DNA of 8,276 bases from DATGKK01 sp035294725. GTDB taxonomy: Bacteria; Actinomycetota; Acidimicrobiia; Acidimicrobiales; Bog-793. The position numbers and the translations under genes were made by a program. How positions within the stretch are numbered: position 1 is the stretch's first letter; each line of letters opens with the position of its first letter. The notes under the pieces are model-generated. The model ran no database searches. It was given only the letters and a program-made list of their open reading frames with translations, and had not been told where the DNA came from. The stretch covers positions 1-8,276 of the forward strand of contig DATGKK010000074.1 in the NCBI GenBank assembly GCA_035294725.1, in the 5' to 3' direction. Shown one piece after another: positions 1 to 5,448 of this stretch.

Positions 1-75
1 TTCGAGGCAGTGGAGGACTTTGCCCGCGAGCTCGGGCTCCAGGCAGAGGGCCGCAACGAATCGCCGGCGAGCTGA
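1..75 (+). CDS. C-terminal end of an unidentified upstream gene (5' partial)
   Basis: Frame 1 is open from the first base to a TGA at 73-75 and encodes 24 residues that begin FEAVEDFARELGLQ. The acidic amphipathic helix-like pattern and GC-rich third positions look like a real C-terminus. The deacetylase begins 52 bases after this stop, on the same strand, so the two may be co-transcribed. Too little remains to name a family. The fragment could also be a chance open frame, but its length, codon bias and end just before the next gene make a real gene tail more likely. Confidence 0.5.
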   Translation, partial: FEAVEDFARELGLQAEGRNESPAS

Positions 76-117
76 CGTGGCAGATTCGCCGAGCCGCCCG
101 CCGCGAGCGCTGTTCAC

Positions 118-122
118 GAGGA
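118..122 (+). promoter_or_regulatory. Ribosome binding site that decides the deacetylase start
   Basis: GAGGA lies 5 bases before GTG 128. Neither upstream in-frame candidate (ATG 20, GTG 77) has a comparable site. This favours the short 226-residue form, which also matches the family's usual N-terminus. Confidence 0.6.
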
Positions 123-127
123 CGCCG

Positions 128-808
128 GTGAGCGTCCTCGCCATCTACGCCCACCCCGACGACCCCGACATCTCCTGCGGTGGGACCCTCGCCAAGTGGG
201 CGCGAGCGGGTGCCGAGGTGCACGTCTTGCTCTGCGCAGCCGGTGACAAGGGCTCGCTCGATCCCTCGGCCGAGCCCCGCGAGGTGGCGCGGCGCCGGCT
301 CGGCGAGGCGCAACGGGCGACCGAGCTGCTCGGCGTCGCGAGCCTGGAGCAGCTCGGCCTCCCCGATGGCGAGATCGAGAACGACGCTGCGACCCGCTCG
401 GCCGTCGTGGCGGCAATCCGCCGGACGCGCCCTGAGGTCATCGTCTGCCCCGACCCGTCGGCCGTGTTCTTCGGCACCCACCACTTCAACCACCGGGACC
501 ATCGCACCGTCGGATGGCTGGTGCTCGACGCCGTTGCGCCGGCGGCCAGCTCTCCCTTGTACTTCCCGGAGGCGGGCGCTGCCCATCACGTCACGACGGT
601 CCTCATGTCGGGCTCCCTCGAACCGAGCGCGTGGGTGGACGTGACCGAGACGATCGACTCGAAGGTGCTGGCCATCACCTGCCATGAGAGCCAGCTCACG
701 GACGCCAACGACTGGTTCGCCTCGGCCGTGCGTGAGGGCGCCGCCGAAGCCGGGCGCCAGGTCGGCGTGAGGTATGCCGAGGCCTTCCGGCGCCTCGATC
801 TCCGGTGA
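128..808 (+). CDS. PIG-L / LmbE family zinc-dependent deacetylase
   Basis: A 226-residue protein of the PIG-L (LmbE-like) family, which are zinc amidases that remove N-acetyl groups from amino-sugar conjugates. The signature AHPDD lies at residues 8-12, with His9 and Asp12 as expected zinc ligands and Asp11 as the expected catalytic base. It is followed by the family's CGGTLAK stretch. A second motif, NHRDH (121-125), supplies the third zinc ligand, probably His125 in the usual HPDH position. The frame is open upstream to an ATG at 20, but I chose GTG 128. It follows GAGGA at 118-122 with a 5-base spacer and puts the first beta strand (VLAIYAHPDD) at the N-terminus, as usual in the family; the upstream part reads as Arg/Pro-rich filler that overlaps the previous gene. 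The substrate is unknown. Mycothiol deacetylase (MshB) belongs to the family, but MshB is usually longer, so I do not assign it. The stop overlaps the dinB start. Confidence 0.9.
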   Translation: MSVLAIYAHPDDPDISCGGTLAKWARAGAEVHVLLCAAGDKGSLDPSAEPREVARRRLGEAQRATELLGVASLEQLGLPDGEIENDAATRSAVVAAIRRTRPEVIVCPDPSAVFFGTHHFNHRDHRTVGWLVLDAVAPAASSPLYFPEAGAAHHVTTVLMSGSLEPSAWVDVTETIDSKVLAITCHESQLTDANDWFASAVREGAAEAGRQVGVRYAEAFRRLDLR

Positions 809-2112
809 GCGGTTCGGCAGCTGCCCGCCTCGACGTGCTCCACGTCGACATGGACTGCTTCTTCGCCGCCGTCGAGGTGCTCGACGATCCGAGCCTCGCT
901 GGGCGGCCGGTCGTCGTCGGCGGCACCGGCCCTCGGGGCGTCGTCGCCTCGTGCTCCTACGAGGCGCGGGCGACGGGCGTCCGCTCGGCGATGCCGATGT
1001 CGGAGGCGCGCCGCCGCTGCCCGGACGCCGTGGTGATCGGCGGACGGCACCACCGGTACGCGGAGGTGAGCGCCGAGCTCCACGCAGTGCTCAAGCAGTT
1101 CACGCCGACGATCGAGCCGATCTCGCTCGACGAGGCCTTCCTCGACGTCTCGGGCGGCCACCGGCTGTTCGGGTCGAGCGAGCAGATCGCCCTCGCCCTG
1201 CGCTCGCGAGTCGAGGAGGTGCTCCACCTCACCTGCTCGGTCGGCGTCGCCCGGACCAAGCTCATCGCCAAGCTGGCCTCCCGAGAGGCCAAGCCGCGCC
1301 CCTCGCCCCGGGGTCCGCTCCCCGGGCCCGGCGTGGTCGTGGTGCGTCCCGAGGAAGAGCTGGCCTTCCTCCACCCGCGGCCGGTGCGGGAGCTGTGGGG
1401 AGTCGGACCGAAGACCGCGGAGCGGCTCGGCCGCTACGGCGTGCAGACGATCGGCGACCTCGCCGCTCTCGACCTCGCCGCCATCGAGCGGATGGTCGGC
1501 AAGGCGGCGGGAGCCCAGCTCCACCAGCTGAGCCGAGGCGAGGACACCCGGCCGGTGCGCCCCGTGGCGGCGCCGAAGTCGATCGGCCACGAGGAGACGT
1601 TCCCAAGCGACCTGCACGACCACGAGCCGCTCCACACCGAGGTCGTGCGGCTCGCCGACTCGGTGGGCGCTCGCCTTCGCGCGGCGGGGCTCACCGGCCG
1701 GACGGTGAGCGTGAAGCTTCGCTTTGGCGACTTCTCCACGATCGTCCGCTCTCAGTCCCTCGCCGGACCGTTGCTCAGCTCGAGCGAGATCGCGAGGATC
1801 GCCTCCGCGTTGCTCGAGGCAGTCGACGTCGGGCCCGGCATCCGGTTGCTCGGCGTCGCCGTCTCGAGCCTCGAGCCGGAGGCCGGCTCGCGTGCTCGCC
1901 AGCTCTCCCTCGTCGACCTCGACGACCTCGGGAGCGGAGGCTCTCCCGGAAGACGCCGGCGACCGGGCGACGAGCCCGCTCGGGCGGAGGTGGACGCCGC
2001 CGTCGACGCGATCAGGCGCAGGTACGGGGCCGGCTCGGTCGGACCTGCTGCTGCCATTGGCGAGGCTGGACGGCTGAGGGTGAAGGAGCTCGGCGACCGC
2101 CCGTGGGGCTGA
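805..2112 (+). CDS. dinB: DNA polymerase IV (Y-family translesion polymerase)
   Basis: A 435-residue Y-family DNA polymerase, which copies past damaged template bases with low fidelity and no proofreading. The palm motif VDMDCFFAAVE (14-24) carries catalytic Asp15. Phe20 matches the steric-gate Phe13 of E. coli Pol IV, which excludes ribonucleotides. The second catalytic motif, SLDEAFLD (107-114), carries Asp109 and Glu110. SVGVARTKLIAKLAS (145-159) is the family's palm/fingers signature, and a helix-hairpin-helix thumb follows (LWGVGPKTAERLGRYGV, 197-213). The little-finger domain spans roughly 255-365. QLSLVDL (366-372) resembles the clamp-binding motif QLxLF. The remaining tail is basic and Gly/Ala-rich. 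The GTG start overlaps the deacetylase stop as GTGA, which suggests translational coupling. The linker around 163-190 is of the actinobacterial type. I see no LexA-type operator upstream, as expected for an internal operon gene. All catalytic residues are present. Confidence 0.96.
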   Translation: MSGSAAARLDVLHVDMDCFFAAVEVLDDPSLAGRPVVVGGTGPRGVVASCSYEARATGVRSAMPMSEARRRCPDAVVIGGRHHRYAEVSAELHAVLKQFTPTIEPISLDEAFLDVSGGHRLFGSSEQIALALRSRVEEVLHLTCSVGVARTKLIAKLASREAKPRPSPRGPLPGPGVVVVRPEEELAFLHPRPVRELWGVGPKTAERLGRYGVQTIGDLAALDLAAIERMVGKAAGAQLHQLSRGEDTRPVRPVAAPKSIGHEETFPSDLHDHEPLHTEVVRLADSVGARLRAAGLTGRTVSVKLRFGDFSTIVRSQSLAGPLLSSSEIARIASALLEAVDVGPGIRLLGVAVSSLEPEAGSRARQLSLVDLDDLGSGGSPGRRRRPGDEPARAEVDAAVDAIRRRYGAGSVGPAAAIGEAGRLRVKELGDRPWG

Positions 2113-2121
2113 GCCACTGGC

Positions 2122-2165
2122 CCCGTCGCCGGGTGGGGCGCGGCCGCGTGGGCGGTGGCGACGGG
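2122..2165 (+). terminator. Inverted repeat after dinB, possible transcription terminator
   Basis: CCCGTCGCC (2122-2130) and GGCGACGGG (2157-2165) are perfect 9-bp reverse complements starting 10 bases after the dinB stop. The 26-base loop contains a second palindrome, CGCGGCCGCG (2139-2148), which could form its own small hairpin. No run of T follows (CTAACTTAG), so this is not a classical intrinsic terminator, although hairpins without a U tract are proposed to end transcription in GC-rich actinobacteria. It could equally be a protein-binding site. Confidence 0.45.
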
Positions 2166-2166
2166 C

Positions 2167-2172
2167 TAACTT
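2167..2172 (+). promoter_or_regulatory. Possible -10 element for the DUF3040-ROK genes
   Basis: TAACTT fits the TANNNT actinobacterial -10 pattern in a region otherwise almost without TA steps, and lies just downstream of the candidate dinB terminator. No convincing -35 hexamer lies 16-18 bases upstream. If used, transcription would start near 2179 and give a leader of about 74 bases that contains the 13-bp tandem repeat. An AGAAGGAG stretch at 2173-2180 looks like a ribosome binding site, but no start codon follows at a usable distance. Confidence 0.25.
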
Positions 2173-2195
2173 AGAAGGAGTAATCGATCGGGCCG

Positions 2196-2221
2196 GACGC
2201 CGGAGTCGGATGCCGGAGTCG
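2196..2221 (+). repeat. 13-bp tandem duplication in the DUF3040 leader
   Basis: GACGCCGGAGTCG (2196-2208) is followed at once by GATGCCGGAGTCG (2209-2221), so two 13-bp units differ at one base. It lies between the possible -10 element and the ribosome binding site of the DUF3040 gene. It may be a simple replication-slippage duplication or a paired binding site. Confidence 0.7.
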
Positions 2222-2252
2222 TAGCGGCCCGAGCGGTCGGGAAGGGGATGAC

Positions 2253-2657
2253 GTGCCGCTTTCCGAGGAGGAGCAGCGAATCCTCCAGGAGATGGAGCAG
2301 AAGCTGCGCGAGCACGACCGCGACTTCGTCGAGCGGGTCAGCCACGGCTCCCACCGGCTCCAGGCGTCACGTGGCGCGAGGTGGTCTGGCGTCATCTTCC
2401 TTGCCGGCACCGTCCTTTTATTGGGAAGCTTCAGGAGCTCCCTCGCCCTCGCCATCTTCGGCGTGCTGGTGATGCTGGTCTCCGCGCTGGTGTTCGCGCA
2501 GTGCCTCGGGCCGGGCGAGCGGCCCCCTCCCGACTCCGCCCCGGCCGACGACCGCTACGGGCGCCATCGGGAGTCCTACGGTGGCCGCGCGGGGTCAGGG
2601 GTGGACTGGTCGGAGATGAGAAGGAGACTGCGCTCCCGCTTCGGGCGCCGTGACTGA
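2253..2657 (+). CDS. DUF3040 family small membrane protein
   Basis: A 134-residue protein with the N-terminal signature of DUF3040, a family of small actinobacterial membrane proteins of unknown function. It starts MPLSEEEQRILQEMEQKL, matching the family's usual MPLSE.EQ.LL..ME pattern, followed by a charged helix to about residue 35. Two hydrophobic segments (about 44-60 and 62-84) predict a membrane hairpin with both ends probably in the cytoplasm. The C-terminal 45 residues are hydrophilic and end in a basic stretch (MRRRLRSRFGRRD). The GTG start is set by the family N-terminus and by AAGGGG at 2242-2247. The stop overlaps the ROK kinase start by 8 bases, so the two are probably translated from one message. 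No enzymatic residues are apparent. Confidence 0.88.
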   Translation: MPLSEEEQRILQEMEQKLREHDRDFVERVSHGSHRLQASRGARWSGVIFLAGTVLLLGSFRSSLALAIFGVLVMLVSALVFAQCLGPGERPPPDSAPADDRYGRHRESYGGRAGSGVDWSEMRRRLRSRFGRRD

Positions 2658-3621
2658 GGGCTCCGACCCCAGCTACTGCCTGGCCATCGACATTGGCGGG
2701 ACCAAGATCGGAGCCGGGCTCGTCGACGCCGCAGGGGCACTCGAGTGGCAGGACTGGATCCGGACCCCGAGGGCCAACGATCCCGACGCCCTGTTCGCCG
2801 TCGTCGCCGACCTCATCGCCATCGCCTTTGGAGCAGCCGACGCCCGGGGTGAGGTGGTCGCGGTCGGCATCGGGTGCGGCGGGCCGATGCGCGGGGAGCT
2901 CGTCTCACCGCTCAACATCCCGGCCTGGCGCGACTTCCCCCTCGCCGCCCGGGTGCGCCGAATCCCCCGGGTGGCGTCGGCGCAGCTCCCGGTGGCCATC
3001 GACAACGATGCCAAGGCTCTGGCGCTCGCCGAGGGTTGGACCGGTGCCGCCCGCGAGACGGGCAATTTCCTCGCCATGGTCGTCTCGACGGGTATCGGCG
3101 GAGGGCTCGTGGTCGACGGGCGTCTGCTCGACGGGTCCGCCGGCAACGCCGGCCACATCGGCCATCTCATCGTGGAGCCGGACGGCCGCACCTGCCGGTG
3201 CGGAGCGCGAGGCTGCCTCGAGGCCGAAGTCTCCGGCACCGCCATCGAGGAGCTCACGGGGGCACCCGCGGCGGAGGCGCCCCCGGAGCTGCGCGAGCGG
3301 GCGGGCAGGCTCGTCGGCCGAGCCGTCGCCTCGGTGGCCAACCTGCTCGACGTCCGGCGGGCCTTCGTCGGCGGGAGCGTGGCGCTCGGCTACGGAGCGG
3401 CCTTCTTCCTCGCTGCCCAGCGGGAGCTCGACGAGCGGGCGCGCATCGCCTTTGCCGTCGGGGCCCGGATCGACCCTGCGGGCCTCGGCCCCGACGGGCC
3501 GCTCGTCGGAGCCGGCGCCGTGGGGTGGCGGGCGCTCGGGCACGACGTCATCGGAGGGCGCACGCCAGCGGGCCAGCGCGATCCGGTCGCGGCAGGAGAG
3601 CCGGGACGTGCACCGCGCTAG
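2650..3621 (+). CDS. ROK family sugar kinase (glucokinase / ManNAc-kinase-like)
   Basis: A 323-residue ROK-family protein, probably a cytoplasmic ATP-dependent hexose or N-acetylhexosamine kinase. Phosphate loop 1 is LAIDIGGTKIGAGLVD (11-26). The catalytic aspartate is Asp120 in IDNDAKA (117-123), where the family more often has NDAN. Phosphate loop 2 is STGIGGGLVVDG (146-157). The zinc site is CRCGARGCLE (182-191) with an upstream histidine in GNAGHIGH (165-172). FVGGSVA (239-245) is the adenosine-side motif. There is no N-terminal helix-turn-helix, so it is a kinase rather than a ROK repressor. The usual sugar-contacting Glu of AGExGH is His169 here. From memory, E. coli NanK has a similar GHIGH, so the substrate may not be glucose. 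The last 20 residues are a Gly/Pro/Arg-rich tail. The GTG start lies inside the end of the DUF3040 gene. The sugar cannot be assigned from the sequence. Confidence 0.9.
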   Translation: MTEGSDPSYCLAIDIGGTKIGAGLVDAAGALEWQDWIRTPRANDPDALFAVVADLIAIAFGAADARGEVVAVGIGCGGPMRGELVSPLNIPAWRDFPLAARVRRIPRVASAQLPVAIDNDAKALALAEGWTGAARETGNFLAMVVSTGIGGGLVVDGRLLDGSAGNAGHIGHLIVEPDGRTCRCGARGCLEAEVSGTAIEELTGAPAAEAPPELRERAGRLVGRAVASVANLLDVRRAFVGGSVALGYGAAFFLAAQRELDERARIAFAVGARIDPAGLGPDGPLVGAGAVGWRALGHDVIGGRTPAGQRDPVAAGEPGRAPR

Positions 3622-3892
3622 CGGGCCAGGGGCGCGCTGGTGGGTCGGCGCAGCGGTGGAGGTGCTCCGTCGCCCCGCGCTCGTTGCACCGGCGCTCGCA
3701 CAGCTCATTGCGCTCGCACCGAGGCGGTGGTGGCGGCAGCGGCCGTACCTGCCCGTGCCCTCCGAGCGGTGGCTCGCGTTCCGGATGGAGACCGCCTATG
3801 GCGACCCCCGGGCGAGACCGACGCCAGCCGAGGTCGCGGCGTTCCTCGAGTGGGCCCGGGAAACACGCTCTCGTCCATCCCGGCTGCACTAA
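3608..3892 (+). CDS. Unidentified 94-residue basic protein
   Basis: I do not recognise a named family. The reading frame is open much further upstream inside the ROK gene, where it is a shadow. The real gene probably starts at GTG 3608, preceded by AGGAG at 3594-3598 with a 9-base spacer, and overlaps the ROK stop by 14 bases. The protein starts MHRASGPGARWWVGAAVEVL. It then has an Ala/Leu-rich helical stretch (about 17-38), a basic aromatic motif APRRWWRQRPYLPVPSERW (37-55), RMETAYGD (58-65), and a C-terminal helix EVAAFLEWARETR (75-87). No signal peptide is clear. The WWR..P(Y/F)LP.P pattern followed by FRM.TAYG looks conserved, and I believe I have seen similar small proteins in Acidimicrobiia, but this is recall and not a search. 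A shadow frame is unlikely, given the ribosome binding site, the spacing and the protein-like composition. Confidence 0.7.
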   Translation: MHRASGPGARWWVGAAVEVLRRPALVAPALAQLIALAPRRWWRQRPYLPVPSERWLAFRMETAYGDPRARPTPAEVAAFLEWARETRSRPSRLH

Positions 3893-3896
3893 CCTC

Positions 3897-3908
3897 CGGG
3901 CATGCCCG
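3897..3908. repeat. 12-bp perfect palindrome between the orphan gene and the HNH gene
   Basis: CGGGCATGCCCG lies 4 bases after the TAA of the 94-residue gene. It could be an operator half-pair or part of a short hairpin. It contains the ATG (3902) of a 16-codon open frame discussed in the findings. Nothing else in the 61-base gap is recognisable except AAAGGGG at 3942-3948, the ribosome binding site of the HNH gene. Confidence 0.4.
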
Positions 3909-3953
3909 CGAGAGTCCGCTTGAGAGCGCCGAGGGCGCGTCAAAGGGGCTGAC

Positions 3954-4472
3954 GTGACCGGACGCGCGCTCGTGTTGAATGCTTCGTACGAGCCGCTGTC
4001 CGTTGTGACCACCCGCCGGGCGCTCGTGCTCGTGCTCTCCGAGCGGGCCCACCTGGTCCACGGGACCGGGACCCTGCTCCACTCCGCCTCAGCCACCTTC
4101 GAGGAGCCGTCGGTAGTGCGCCTCGTCCACTACGTGCGGGTGCCCCACCAGACCCGGGTGGCCGTGACCCGCCGCTCGGTGTTCGTGAGGGACGGGCACC
4201 GCTGCCAGTACTGCGGCGCGCAGGCCGAGAACATCGACCACATCGTCCCCCGCAGCCGGGGCGGGACCCACTCGTGGGAGAACGTCGTCGCCTGCTGCCG
4301 CCGGTGCAATGCGAGGAAGGAGGACCGCCTCCTCGAGGAGACGGGCTTCCACCTCGCCCGCCAGCCGAAGGCGCCGCGCTCGCGCCTGTGGTTGCTCGCC
4401 GCCGCCGGCGACGTGCGCGACGAGTGGGCGCCCTACGTCGAGCCCGTCCTCGGCCAGGCGGTCGCGGTCTGA
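3954..4472 (+). CDS. HNH endonuclease family protein
   Basis: A 172-residue protein with an HNH (beta-beta-alpha-metal) nuclease domain at about 74-125. The structural zinc is probably held by Cys84-x2-Cys87 and Cys115-x2-Cys118. The catalytic motif is IDHIVPRSRGG (94-104), with His96 as general base, plus Asn110 and Asn119 for metal binding. The N-terminal 70 residues (VLNASYEPLSVVTTRRALVL onward) are typical of a stand-alone HNH family found as single-copy genes in many actinobacteria and cyanobacteria. The C-terminal 40 residues contain a Trp-rich segment. GTG 3954 follows AAAGGGG with a 5-base spacer and fits the family's short N-terminus. No intron, intein or phage gene is nearby, so this is probably a resident nuclease of unknown role, perhaps in DNA repair, and not a homing enzyme. 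Confidence 0.92.
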   Translation: MTGRALVLNASYEPLSVVTTRRALVLVLSERAHLVHGTGTLLHSASATFEEPSVVRLVHYVRVPHQTRVAVTRRSVFVRDGHRCQYCGAQAENIDHIVPRSRGGTHSWENVVACCRRCNARKEDRLLEETGFHLARQPKAPRSRLWLLAAAGDVRDEWAPYVEPVLGQAVAV

Positions 4473-4492
4473 GCCCACCTCGCGGGCTCGTC

Positions 4493-5185
4493 GTGCGGCG
4501 GGCGGCCGGCCCTGCCGACCAGCTCGTCGACGGCCGCAGCGAAGCGGAGCCGGCGGGGGGGGACGAGGTGGTCGCCCTGTCGTGCGAGCCGAGCGGGCCC
4601 GCGCTCGTGCTCGGCTCCACCCAGCCCGAGACGGATGCCGATGTGCCGAGGTGCGCTGCTCTCGGCGTGGCGGTCGCCCGCCGCCGCAGCGGAGGGGGAG
4701 CGGTCTACGTCGCCCCGGGGGCTCAGGTGTGGGTCGACGTCTTCGTCCCGGCTCACCACCGGCTGTTCGAGGTTGACGTGGGCCGCTCGTTCCGGTGGCT
4801 CGGGGAGGCATGGGCCGAGGCGCTGCGCCGGCTCCCAGACCCCCCGTGGCCGGGCGAGATCTCGGTCGCTCGGCCGGGAGCGCCCCTGGGGCCGCTCGGG
4901 CGGAGGCTCTGCTTCGCCGCCGTGGGCGCCGGCGAGGTCCTCTGGGGAGGCCGCAAGGTGGTGGGCCTCTCGCAGCGCCGGGACCGGCGCGGGGCCTGGA
5001 TCCACTCCATGGCGCCGCTCGCCGACCACTCGGCGCTGCTGCTCGAGTGCCTCCGGCTCGATCCCCCGACGCGCGCGGCAGCCGCCGCCGAGCTCGGGCG
5101 CGTGGCGGGCTGGCTCCCGGTGCCGGCCGCCGTCCTGCTCGAAGCGGTGACCGGCGAGATCGCCCGGGTCGTGACCGCGAGCTGA
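4493..5185 (+). CDS. Lipoate-protein ligase A-like (BPL/LPL catalytic domain) protein
   Basis: A 230-residue protein with the catalytic core of the biotin/lipoate ligase superfamily, which activates lipoate or octanoate and transfers it to a lysine of lipoyl domains in 2-oxoacid dehydrogenases and glycine-cleavage H protein. The key signature RRRSGGGAVYVAPG (63-76) forms the substrate-binding loop. GGRKVVGLSQRR (152-163) carries the conserved Lys155 of the family. LGSTQPETD (40-48) matches the beta strand before it, and Cys140 sits where many members have ACF. The small C-terminal accessory domain of E. coli LplA is absent. It could be a ligase or an octanoyltransferase; I cannot tell which. 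I chose GTG 4493, 20 bases after the HNH stop. The frame is open further upstream (for example GTG 4424 inside the HNH gene), and no strong ribosome binding site marks either, so the N-terminus is uncertain by a few residues. Confidence 0.83.
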   Translation: MRRAAGPADQLVDGRSEAEPAGGDEVVALSCEPSGPALVLGSTQPETDADVPRCAALGVAVARRRSGGGAVYVAPGAQVWVDVFVPAHHRLFEVDVGRSFRWLGEAWAEALRRLPDPPWPGEISVARPGAPLGPLGRRLCFAAVGAGEVLWGGRKVVGLSQRRDRRGAWIHSMAPLADHSALLLECLRLDPPTRAAAAAELGRVAGWLPVPAAVLLEAVTGEIARVVTAS

Positions 5186-5258
5186 GCCCGTAGCCGAGCG
5201 CACGGCCACCGACCCCCACTCCGCTCCACCCGCCGCCCCGTTCACAACGTCGCAGCTC

Positions 5259-5276
5259 AGCGCGGCCTCGCGCGCT
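5259..5276 (+). other. Weak GC hairpin downstream of the lipoate-ligase-like gene
   Basis: AGCGCG (5259-5264) and CGCGCT (5271-5276) can pair as a 6-bp stem with a 6-base loop, about 75 bases after the stop at 5185. An alternative 5-bp register also exists, and no T run follows. It could help end transcription before the mraZ promoter, but a stem this short is expected by chance in such GC-rich DNA. I see nothing else between 5186 and 5350. Confidence 0.2.
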
Positions 5277-5350
5277 CCGCAGGTCGGCTCCAACCCCGTC
5301 GCTCTGCGCCTTTCGACCCGCCCGTCGCTCCAGTCACGGTGCCCGCATGG

Positions 5351-5379
5351 TTGACGCAGGGAGGGCTGGACCATAAAGT
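5351..5379 (+). promoter_or_regulatory. Promoter of the mraZ-rsmH-ftsL-ftsI operon
   Basis: TTGACG (-35, 5351-5356) is separated by exactly 17 bases from TAAAGT (-10, 5374-5379), close to the housekeeping sigma consensus (TTGACA and TANNNT). The expected start of transcription is around 5386, giving a leader of about 60 bases before mraZ. The -10 element runs into the first MraZ box, so a bound repressor would block RNA polymerase directly. It is the best promoter I can see in the window. Confidence 0.78.
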
Positions 5380-5403
5380 GGGACAAAGTGGGGACCAGGG
5401 GAG
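5375..5403 (+). promoter_or_regulatory. MraZ operator (10-bp-spaced TGGG repeats)
   Basis: AAAGTGGGA (5375-5383) and AAAGTGGGG (5385-5393) are direct repeats with a 10-bp period. Their TGGG cores lie at 5379-5382 and 5389-5392, and a degenerate third unit (CAGGGGAG) follows near 5396-5403. MraZ is known in other bacteria to bind TGGG repeats one helical turn apart in front of its own operon and repress it. The position over the -10 element and presumed start site fits autorepression. Confidence 0.75.
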
Positions 5404-5448
5404 GACTGGCCCAGGACGCGGGCAGCAGAAGGGTCTCGGAATCGGGCA

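Noticed and set aside
128..808. Assigning the deacetylase as MshB of mycothiol synthesis
   Set aside because: The family signature is present, but the protein is shorter than typical MshB and no other mycothiol gene is in the window, so the substrate is left open.
586..1635. A 349-codon open frame on the minus strand across dinB
   Set aside because: It is the antisense shadow of a gene with clear catalytic motifs. Long antisense frames are expected at this GC content, and its translation is Arg/Asp/His-rich with no family motif.
774..2174. A 466-codon plus-strand open frame in another phase over dinB
   Set aside because: It overlaps the whole of dinB in a different frame and has the Arg/Pro/Gly-rich composition of an out-of-frame reading. 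All Y-family motifs are in the frame starting at 805.
3954..4472. The HNH gene as a sign of a homing element, intron or restriction-modification system
   Set aside because: No methyltransferase, intron, intein or terminal repeats lie nearby. The N-terminal VLNASYEPL type is a stand-alone chromosomal family.
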